Below are positions 29,471-35,628 of a stretch of 35,628 nucleotides of DNA, one piece after another. The notes beneath the pieces are model-generated. The model saw only the letters and a program-made list of their open reading frames with translations, had not been told where the DNA came from and made no database searches. Location: positions 1 through 35,628 of the IMG/VR virus record IMGVR_UViG_3300009151_000019; one strand, 5' to 3'. The position numbers and the translations under genes are program-made. The stretch's first letter is position 1; each line of letters starts with the position of its first letter. Origin of the DNA: a virus.

Positions 29471-29842
29471 TTATAACTCCTTTTTTAAAATTATAGCGTC
29501 ATTATTAGAAGAGTGGAAACTAAAACCTCTTTTTAGGCATATTTGCAAGGTTCTATCTGTGTTTCCGAGCGATCTACTTATTGTCGTTGTTAGCGTTTCG
29601 CATCCGTGAAACTCTTTAATCTTTAATTCTAACTGACTTAACAAGGATGTTCCTTTTTGAGATTTTCTAAATTCTGGGTAAATATAAAAGTTTTCCAAAT
29701 AGCATCCTTTGTCAAAAAGATAATAATTTGCCCACCCAAATTCATTTTCGAACACCTCTCCACCCCTTTCCTTAAAAAAATCCAATGGATTATTAATAAG
29801 TTTTTTCTGGGTTGAGCTTGGCTGGGTTTTTCTTAAGTCCAA
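29471..29842 (-). CDS. second GNAT-like protein, TTG start inside the tail hub gene
   Basis: This 123-residue protein starts with TTG at 29842, chosen because GAGGT lies five bases upstream; the start lies 50 bases inside the tail hub gene. YIYPEFRKSQKGTSLLSQLE (54-72) matches the GNAT strand-loop-helix that binds acetyl-CoA, although the glycine loop is degenerate (QKGTS). NTDRTLQICLKRGFSF (95-110) matches the last GNAT motif. T7 gp13-like proteins occupy this slot, between tail hub and ejection proteins, and may act in virion assembly. Catalytic activity is uncertain. Confidence 0.6.
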   Translation of the reverse strand: MDLRKTQPSSTQKKLINNPLDFFKERGGEVFENEFGWANYYLFDKGCYLENFYIYPEFRKSQKGTSLLSQLELKIKEFHGCETLTTTISRSLGNTDRTLQICLKRGFSFHSSNNDAIILKKEL

Positions 29843-32800
29843 CTGTGACCTCTATGTTTGAGAGTGCAAAAGACTCTCCTGTATTGTTAGCAACGTCTAG
29901 CGGGATATCTTCAATTTCTAACCTAAAAGCCTCACAATTCTTGCGAACCATGTCAATTAAAAGCTGATAAACTCCATCGTATTTTGCACCAGATTCTATG
30001 CTTGCGTCACTTGGTCGCACCACAACATTGTAATCAGTTGATGCAAGTGGGTCTAAAATGTAAACGTTTGAGGGATAAAGCTCATAATCGTAATAAAAAG
30101 AAACTTTTACTTGATGCGGTGTTTTATATCGCCCAAGAATCATTGTTTCGTAAACTTTTGCCCACGCTTGCTTGGCTTGAATCCTAACCCATGGAGTTGA
30201 TATTTTTTGAACAATTGCTGTACTTATCAAACCGTTAACTATTTTTTTATGAACTAAGCTTTCTTTGTATACTTTGCCACTGGTAAGAAGAACCATGTAT
30301 GATCCTTTCCACACACAGGCTGCAACCGCTGACATATTTGTAAACCATGACCAAGCTTGTGAATAATAGTTATATACCAAAAGCTCGCCATCAATTGTTG
30401 TAAACCTTATTTCGTTTACTTTTTCAAGCAATATAGCGCTCGTAATTGTGTTTGAATTATATCTTTCAACGGCAGCGCCAATGTATGTAACTTGTAATTT
30501 TCTATTTAATAAGTAAATCCCTTTATCAGAAAGAAACATAACGCCTTCTGGTCCAAGAACTATTGATTTTGTTGATATGCATCCAACATCTGTCGTGATT
30601 AATTGAGGAGAGGATAAATCATTTGAGGTATTTGCCCTACTTGGTCCAGCACCAGCAATGTATAAAATTGAGCGCTCTTTAAATATTAAGAGTCTTCCAT
30701 CCATTGATATAACACCAGTAATCTTATCCTCGTAAACCCCTCTTTTATCGTAAACGCTGGCATAAAAAATATCTTGATTAAACTCAAGCCCCCATGAAGG
30801 TAGTCTTGTTTGTGAAAAAATAATTGAATTCAGACTGTCTCTTGTAATACTATAGACGCGATCTTCATAAATTGCCGCTGTAACAGTATTGGTAAGTGGA
30901 GCAGTTGGATAGTCACCGCCTGCTGCAAAAGTAGCAGTAGCATATAAACCGCGATCTGGTATTGATAAAGATTGAGAACTGAGCGGTATATACTGAATTA
31001 TGGGTATTGTATAAACTCCCACTTGAGACGCATTTTGAGCATTATCAGTAAAAAACGACTGACATTTTGAGAACTCATCAGAGTCTTTTTTCATGTAAAT
31101 AATAACTTGTACAACTTTTTTATTTGTTAAGAGTGGCACGTAAACAGTTAAATTAAATGACCATGTTGTGACTGATCCAGAGCTTAAAATTAGCGGTGAG
31201 TTGTATCCAAGAATGTTAGATATATCACTGTAGAAAAAATCACCTGAAGCATCTTTGTACTTATATACAGCCACAAATTGATAGGTTCCATTGGTGATTA
31301 CTCCGCCAATGGGATAAGCGTTTGCCAAATAAAGAAATGGCTTGTTTGAAAAACCTAACTCTGCTAATTCGCTTCCATCAAAATAAGCTGGGCGCGCATT
31401 AAAAATATTACTTTTTCCAGACATTTCCAATTGAGTGTTTCTGGTTGAAGCGTTTAAGTTTAAAGAAAACAATTTTACAATTGGTGTTATCGGAAGTATT
31501 TCTCCTGCGTACACGTAAGTATAAACAGATGAATCCGTTTTTGATTTTGTAGGCAAGAACCAAGAACCAGATTCCTTATACATTTTTTTAATTGAGTACA
31601 TGTATTTAAAAGTAACGTCATTTGGAAGATTGTAAGATTGCATTCCTCCTGCTTTCTGACTTATCTTGGTTGCATCCATCACGGCAACAGTAGATCCATC
31701 ATCTATGTTTACAACAGAATAAACATGATCAACACCAATACCAGAATTTACTAATTGATAATAATTTCCATTTTCAAAAAATATTTCACCAACAGGGTGA
31801 ACTCCTGAAAAGTATTTTGATCCACCTGGGACTCCACCAAAATAAGCATTGCAATATAAAAAAGGGGCATAGTCAAATGTAGCAAGAAGCCCACCTGGTA
31901 TGAATACAAGTGGTGATATTGGATAATAAACCCACTTTGCAGTTGTGTCTGTTAAGGGGTAAGAGCAAAAGTGAGGGCTCGCTGAATCGTTAAAAGTAGT
32001 AATTACAGTTGAAGTCCCCAGGACTAGAGCTTTGGAAAGAACTATTTGCTTAAGTTCCACGACCACTGCTCCGTCGTACTTGCAGTAATTCACATACAGG
32101 TTTGATGCGTCTTTAATTGTTAATTTAAATGAGCTGTATACTTCGGATACAGGAAAGGAATAATTTCCTATGTATGCAAGAGCGCTATTTGAAAACTTGT
32201 AAACATAAGCATTTGATGCATTTATAACACTCCAGTAAACATTGCTGCCGTCGGTAATTAAATCTGAACTGCTTATTGCTGTGTAAGTTGTAGATGCAAA
32301 ATTTGCTAATGCGGAACTAACAAATTGGTTCGCCAAAGCATTGTATGTAAATTTTTCCAAGCAGCATTTTGTTGTATTATTTGGCTTAAAGACAAAAAAC
32401 TCATTGTTATATTCAAAAGTTTGGACCCATCTCATGGCTTCTGCTTGATTTAGCGTTAATGATGCTGCCAAAATTTCGCTTTGAATTGTATTTAAAACCG
32501 CCCCAGCTTTGTCTGTAAAAGTTTGTGTGATAAAAAATCTGCTTCCAAGTATTCCAGCAACGTCTAAGGTTCCGTAGGTAAATCCAACGTGCATATTAAA
32601 GCTAGTTCCAGCGCAAAAATACTCACCATAGCTGGTAGCTGCTTCAATTGAGGCTGAGCCAATATTAGAAATCTTTTTAAAAGTAGACAGGTTTTCAAAA
32701 TATTTATAACTCCCCTTTTCAGATTGTATAAGAAGATCGTTTCCCTTTGTGAACAAAGCAGAATAATATTCACCGGAATCAAGCTCTGCAATTCTATCGT

Positions 32801-32942
32801 AACCATTCATTTTCTTGGCAGTCATGTCACCACTAAAAACAACGTTTACCATGTCTTGAGGCTTATCGCTTATCTGTGAATTTATTTTTGTTTCAGCCCC
32901 ACTTACAAGGTCAATTGAAATTTGTTGTTTTTCTAATGCCAT
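29793..32942 (-). CDS. large tail hub protein (gp10/gp12-like)
   Basis: This 1049-residue protein starts at the ATG at 32942 with an AAGGAA ribosome site; a longer upstream reading overlaps the previous gene without support. It has the features of podoviral tail hub or packaged-DNA stabilisation proteins: many beta blades, and the segment AAIYEDRVYSITR, SIIFSQTRLPSWGLEF, VISMDGRLLIFKERSILYIA, then GVMFLSDKGIYLL and NYYSQAWSWFTN. Together these look like a beta-propeller in residues about 680-900. It would sit below the adaptor and keep the DNA in the head. It is larger than P22 gp10 (472) or T7 gp12 (794). Confidence 0.65.
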   Translation of the reverse strand: MALEKQQISIDLVSGAETKINSQISDKPQDMVNVVFSGDMTAKKMNGYDRIAELDSGEYYSALFTKGNDLLIQSEKGSYKYFENLSTFKKISNIGSASIEAATSYGEYFCAGTSFNMHVGFTYGTLDVAGILGSRFFITQTFTDKAGAVLNTIQSEILAASLTLNQAEAMRWVQTFEYNNEFFVFKPNNTTKCCLEKFTYNALANQFVSSALANFASTTYTAISSSDLITDGSNVYWSVINASNAYVYKFSNSALAYIGNYSFPVSEVYSSFKLTIKDASNLYVNYCKYDGAVVVELKQIVLSKALVLGTSTVITTFNDSASPHFCSYPLTDTTAKWVYYPISPLVFIPGGLLATFDYAPFLYCNAYFGGVPGGSKYFSGVHPVGEIFFENGNYYQLVNSGIGVDHVYSVVNIDDGSTVAVMDATKISQKAGGMQSYNLPNDVTFKYMYSIKKMYKESGSWFLPTKSKTDSSVYTYVYAGEILPITPIVKLFSLNLNASTRNTQLEMSGKSNIFNARPAYFDGSELAELGFSNKPFLYLANAYPIGGVITNGTYQFVAVYKYKDASGDFFYSDISNILGYNSPLILSSGSVTTWSFNLTVYVPLLTNKKVVQVIIYMKKDSDEFSKCQSFFTDNAQNASQVGVYTIPIIQYIPLSSQSLSIPDRGLYATATFAAGGDYPTAPLTNTVTAAIYEDRVYSITRDSLNSIIFSQTRLPSWGLEFNQDIFYASVYDKRGVYEDKITGVISMDGRLLIFKERSILYIAGAGPSRANTSNDLSSPQLITTDVGCISTKSIVLGPEGVMFLSDKGIYLLNRKLQVTYIGAAVERYNSNTITSAILLEKVNEIRFTTIDGELLVYNYYSQAWSWFTNMSAVAACVWKGSYMVLLTSGKVYKESLVHKKIVNGLISTAIVQKISTPWVRIQAKQAWAKVYETMILGRYKTPHQVKVSFYYDYELYPSNVYILDPLASTDYNVVVRPSDASIESGAKYDGVYQLLIDMVRKNCEAFRLEIEDIPLDVANNTGESFALSNIEVTVGLKKNPAKLNPEKTY

Positions 32943-32949
32943 AAATTCC

Positions 32950-33246
32950 TTAGTATAAAAAAACTGTAAAACTTCCTGGTGCTTTTGAAAAAGAAAGAGT
33001 TGCTGTATTGCTGTCTGATTTAACAAGAGTTGCTTTAATTGAGCCACTTGTTGCTTGCGTCAATATAACAAAGCCGCTTGCAGATTTTCCCAATGAGTGC
33101 TTAACAGTAAAGGTATTGTTGCCTTGATCAGAAGGCGTCTCGCCGACACACCCAATAAAAGACGCAGAGCTGTCAAACTTTCTTGCAACGTTTTCTTGAA
33201 ATCTTAAGTCGGTTACGTTATCAAGAACTTCTCGAATAAAGCTCAT
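32950..33246 (-). CDS. small tail/head-completion protein
   Basis: This 98-residue protein uses the ATG at 33246, one base after the adaptor stop, with a weak AGG ribosome site. The C-terminal two thirds are beta-rich (NTFTVKHSLGKSASGFVILT, ATLVKSDSNTATLSFSKAPG) and resemble short domains found in phage tail proteins. No family was confirmed. Its place between adaptor and tail hub suggests a tail completion factor. Confidence 0.55.
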   Translation of the reverse strand: MSFIREVLDNVTDLRFQENVARKFDSSASFIGCVGETPSDQGNNTFTVKHSLGKSASGFVILTQATSGSIKATLVKSDSNTATLSFSKAPGSFTVFLY

Positions 33247-33247
33247 T

Positions 33248-33943
33248 TTAATACCTGTAAACATCCCCAGAAGCATCGTTCCAATCTCTTTGAACGTCAT
33301 TGACGACAAATGAATGACCAATGTCTCTGTTTTCTGCCATTGTGTTAATTCTTTCTTTTAAAGCTGCCTTTTGCGCAAGAAAAACCGATACGTCTGATTC
33401 TTCTTTTTGAAGCATTTTAATTGCTGCGTCTACAATGATATATTCTTCCCAGCCGTTTATTCCATCGAATGTATCAGTATCTAGAATCATTTCTGGTAAT
33501 TCAGGGACATAAAACATATTCATTTTATATTGACCTGGAGGACTTGGGTTAAATTCAATTACATTGTTTTTTAAATGATATCTTGGTCCCTGAATAGCTA
33601 CAATTGCAGCCCAGTTAGAACCGTCTTGATAACGTCCACGCTCATTAAACATAAATTGCTTAAGAGTAATAAAACGACTTGGGTTAATGTAAAGATCAAT
33701 TCCTTCTAGTTTGTAAAAGTCTGAAGGTAGTGGGTATTCTCTATCTGTGTTATTTACCTGAAAAGTATAAGTTTTCATGTAGTAATCATTTCCGTATGCG
33801 CCTACAAGTAAATCGTAAAGTTCGGCGGCGGAATTGTTGATATATTGATTAAGCTCTGAATCTAAAATGTAGCCAGAATTTACTTTGTCTGCTCTTTGTC
33901 TTGCTTGAGTTCTTAACGATAAAAGGGTTACGTTTCGAGCCAT
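33248..33943 (-). CDS. head-tail adaptor protein
   Basis: This 231-residue protein starts at 33943 with an AAGGAAAT ribosome site just downstream of the capsid operon terminator. The pattern LRTQARQRADKVNSGYILDS, ELNQYINNSAAELYDLLVG, the strand-rich REYPLPSDFYKLEGIDLYIN and a C-terminal helix pair ending near VFLAQKAALKERINTMAENR fits podoviral adaptors (P22 gp4 and T7 gp11-like), which form a ring beneath the portal and receive the tail hub. It is followed directly by those genes, which supports the call. Confidence 0.7.
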   Translation of the reverse strand: MARNVTLLSLRTQARQRADKVNSGYILDSELNQYINNSAAELYDLLVGAYGNDYYMKTYTFQVNNTDREYPLPSDFYKLEGIDLYINPSRFITLKQFMFNERGRYQDGSNWAAIVAIQGPRYHLKNNVIEFNPSPPGQYKMNMFYVPELPEMILDTDTFDGINGWEEYIIVDAAIKMLQKEESDVSVFLAQKAALKERINTMAENRDIGHSFVVNDVQRDWNDASGDVYRY

Positions 33944-33954
33944 AAGATTTCCTT

Positions 33955-33981
33955 AAAAAAGGGGAGGTTTTTACGCTCCCC
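33955..33981 (-). terminator. intrinsic terminator after the capsid block
   Basis: On the minus strand GGGGAG (33981-33976), a nine-base loop and CTCCCC (33966-33961) are followed by six T (33960-33955). It lies between the last head gene and the adaptor, with the adaptor start directly after it. It probably lets capsid mRNA exceed tail mRNA, with partial read-through. Confidence 0.85.
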
Positions 33982-33989
33982 TGGCTGAA

Positions 33990-34244
33990 TTATAATTCAG
34001 GTGTTTCGTCAGACTCAAGGTCTTCTTGTTCTTCGTAATTATCGTAACACATTTTAATAAGCATCATTAAGGCTTTCTTGGCTTTTTCAGCTTTGTTTTC
34101 CTTAAACGCACTCATGAGCTCACGAACTATTTCTAATTCGGCAGCATCTTCATTAACCTCATCGACTGCAGGTGTCTTCATTGACAAAGGCACTTTTCCG
34201 ACAAGTACAGAAGCAATTTTGTGATTAGGGTCCATCATATTCAT
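33990..34244 (-). CDS. small acidic head protein
   Basis: This 84-residue protein begins with a clear TAGGAG ribosome site. It is strongly acidic, ending in YEEQEDLESDETPEL, with a helical middle (EIVRELMSAFKENKAEKAKK). It lies after the capsid-linked 121-residue gene and just before the terminator. It could be a capsid accessory or a chaperone; nothing specific was recognised. Confidence 0.6.
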   Translation of the reverse strand: MNMMDPNHKIASVLVGKVPLSMKTPAVDEVNEDAAELEIVRELMSAFKENKAEKAKKALMMLIKMCYDNYEEQEDLESDETPEL

Positions 34245-34252
34245 AATGACTC

Positions 34253-34618
34253 CTAGTTCGAAACTACAGTGTTTTTGTACATAAGCTCTACATAAAGAGC
34301 TGAACCAGATGGAAGATCAGCAGCAACACCAGCAGTTTTTGTAATAATTACAACAACGCCAGTTGCAGCGTTTACCGATTTAACCTGGTATGAATCATCA
34401 ACAACAGAAGATGATAAAAGAGAAAAGTTAGCACCAACAAATCTATTGAATGGTGGCATAACAATTGTAATTTCTCCCGTTGCAGATTTTGCAGCAGAGA
34501 TAATATTAATACCTCTAGCAATACTTACTGCCCCAGAAGCACCAATAGATAATTGGAAAAGCATTTTTTTAAGTGCTCTTTCGTTAGTTTGTGGATTGTG
34601 AAAATAAAGATTTGCCAT
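34253..34618 (-). CDS. small head protein, possible capsid decoration
   Basis: This 121-residue protein uses the ATG at 34618 (MANLYFHNPQTNERALKK) with an AGGAG ribosome site; a longer reading passes through a hairpin and lacks a site. It is beta-rich (SGAVSIARGINIISA, TGVVVIITKTAGVAADLPSG). Its place directly after the major capsid gene fits a decoration protein or head completion factor, but no family was confirmed. Confidence 0.6.
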   Translation of the reverse strand: MANLYFHNPQTNERALKKMLFQLSIGASGAVSIARGINIISAAKSATGEITIVMPPFNRFVGANFSLLSSSVVDDSYQVKSVNAATGVVVIITKTAGVAADLPSGSALYVELMYKNTVVSN

Positions 34619-34635
34619 AAAGACTCCTAAAATGG

Positions 34636-34657
34636 AGGCGACCCAAAAGCCGCCTCT
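34636..34657 (-). terminator. hairpin after the capsid gene, possible attenuator
   Basis: GAGGCG (34636-34641) and CGCCTC (34652-34657) form a 6-bp GC stem with a ten-base loop, 14 bases after the capsid stop. On the minus strand only CATTTT follows, so it may attenuate or stabilise capsid mRNA rather than fully terminate. The ribosome site of the next gene lies just beyond. Confidence 0.55.
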
Positions 34658-34670
34658 GTTCATTAATTTA

Positions 34671-35628
34671 TTAAGCTAATTTGATTACTACGTTATGTCC
34701 TGGAGCATCGCAACCAAGTTGGAAGTATCCACCAACGCGTAGTTCTACAGCGTCAGCAGTTGCTTCTCTTAGTACTTTGTTTCCATCTAGATCAAGGATC
34801 CTAACTGGCTCTTTCAAGCTGTAAAGTTTCCATGATTTCATAGTTAAACCGTAAGCATAGTTAATTGGGCAGAATGGATCTGCAACGCAATTAGAAACAC
34901 CTTTGTTTGTTTTAACTTGAATGCCTTCAAAACCGATATCGCCACGAGCTGCAGCAGTTGTAACCATATACTGAACTTTTGAACCAAGAGCAAGCTCAAG
35001 GTTTGACCAGTCAGTGTAGTTCATCATTACGATTTCTGGACGACCACCTTCTCTGTTACAACGAGTTAATCCTTTAACAAGTGCTTCTTCGATTGAGTAA
35101 GAAGAACCATCAAAACGTAATCCACCTAAACGAGTTGGATCAGCCGAACGGTCTACAGAAAAGAAGTTATCTCCTGAAGTTGGAGCAACGAAAGGAATCC
35201 AAGCTGATAAGCCTGAAAGTTTTGCGTTTCTATCGCCTTCAGTAAAAATAAAGTCACCAGCAGCGATTGAAGTGATTGAAGAAAGAGCAGCACTTAAGCT
35301 AATCAATCCGCTATCTCTGTTTACAGCTGTAATCTGAAGTGCTCCGCCTACTCTTAAGGCACCAGTTGAAGCTGCTGCAGCGAAAACGATCTTTTGACCG
35401 ATTTCAAACTTAACAACATCGTCTGCGTTAGAAAGAGTAAAGAAAGCGTTTGAAGTTGAAAATCCAGAAGCAGAAATATTAGCCAATGCTCCTGATCCGT
35501 CACCGTAAAGACCCCATGCAATTGAAGTTGTAGCAGCTTGGATAGCTGAATCAATTTCTCTTGTAAGTGCTTTAATGAACGCGCCTTTTTCATTTTCAGA
35601 AGCTTCAGCAGTTTCATTGTCAACAGAA
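34671..35628 (-). CDS. major capsid protein, main part (start lies at the left end)
   Basis: This is the larger part of the capsid gene: the window's right edge corresponds to about residue 89, and the stop is at 34671. Together with 1-386 it gives 406 residues. The segment around residues 290-330 (GDIGFEGIQVKTNKGVSNCV) and the C-terminal strand-rich end (AVELRVGGYFQLGCDAPGHN) look like the P-domain and spine of an HK97-type coat. The central MMNYTDWSNLELALGSKVQY segment also suits this fold. An apparent start at 35486 (MANISAS) is internal and should not be used. The family is inferred from context and pattern. Confidence 0.85.
   Translation of the reverse strand, partial: SVDNETAEASENEKGAFIKALTREIDSAIQAATTSIAWGLYGDGSGALANISASGFSTSNAFFTLSNADDVVKFEIGQKIVFAAAASTGALRVGGALQITAVNRDSGLISLSAALSSITSIAAGDFIFTEGDRNAKLSGLSAWIPFVAPTSGDNFFSVDRSADPTRLGGLRFDGSSYSIEEALVKGLTRCNREGGRPEIVMMNYTDWSNLELALGSKVQYMVTTAAARGDIGFEGIQVKTNKGVSNCVADPFCPINYAYGLTMKSWKLYSLKEPVRILDLDGNKVLREATADAVELRVGGYFQLGCDAPGHNVVIKLA
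35506..35628. repeat. 123-bp terminal direct repeat, right copy
   Basis: This is identical to 1-123. See the left copy; the true genome length is 35,505 bp when one copy is removed. Confidence 0.95.

Noticed and set aside
35471-35486. Capsid start at MANISAS (35486)
   Set aside because: The frame continues upstream through the end repeat to a better start at 386 with GGAGG; the inner start is an artefact of the linear cut.

Overview
The window is essentially one complete genome of a small tailed bacteriophage. The first 123 bases (1-123) recur exactly as the last 123 (35506-35628), so the molecule closes into a circle of 35,505 bp. The join falls inside the major capsid gene, which becomes a 406-residue protein once closed. 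The genome is AT-rich, with dense ATGA/TAATG gene overlaps. The virion gene set (TerS, TerL, portal, scaffold, capsid, adaptor, a large gp10-like tail hub, three candidate ejection proteins, fibres, no tape measure) points to a short-tailed podovirus-like phage. A GH24 endolysin and a spanin-like lipoprotein suggest a Gram-negative host. I see no RNA or DNA polymerase, integrase, recognised repressor or tRNA.

Layout: two divergent promoters sit in a very AT-rich region at 6042-6263. Leftward (minus strand, crossing the circle join) runs a late operon of about 26 kb: TerS, a GNAT-like protein, a small ORF, TerL, a small ORF, portal, scaffold, capsid, head genes with two hairpins, adaptor, tail hub, a second GNAT-like protein, ejection proteins, fibre genes, a Sec-exported cysteine-rich protein, endolysin, a Dps-like protein, small membrane proteins, a lipoprotein, and the last fibre gene at 15571-17838.

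Rightward (plus strand) runs the early region: small unknowns, an HNH protein, a Phg_2220_C-type replication protein, a possible helicase loader, and RecT, then a terminator at 9474-9497. A gene-free stretch of about 500 bp (9498-9992) with several short hairpins follows. Next come a DUF1064-type nuclease, a RecE-like exonuclease, a run of tiny zinc-binding or membrane proteins, a DUF6948-like protein with an adjoining Gly-X repeat ORF, and a coiled-coil zinc protein. A three-gene minus-strand island (metallophosphoesterase plus two small ORFs) interrupts the region. It ends with two lysine-rich miniproteins and a strong terminator at 15433-15465.

How it works together: the early genes supply replication initiation and RecE/RecT-type recombination, presumably using the host replisome and RNA polymerase. 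The late operon builds, packages and releases the virion. The points I find most worth pursuing are the secreted 14-cysteine protein in the fibre cluster, the Dps-like ferroxidase motif in the lysis cassette, the 55-bp phosphoesterase fragment copied onto the end of another gene, the gene-free hairpin-rich region, and the Gly-X repeat lying out of frame with its apparent parent domain. All functional names come from reading motifs by eye; no database search was possible.
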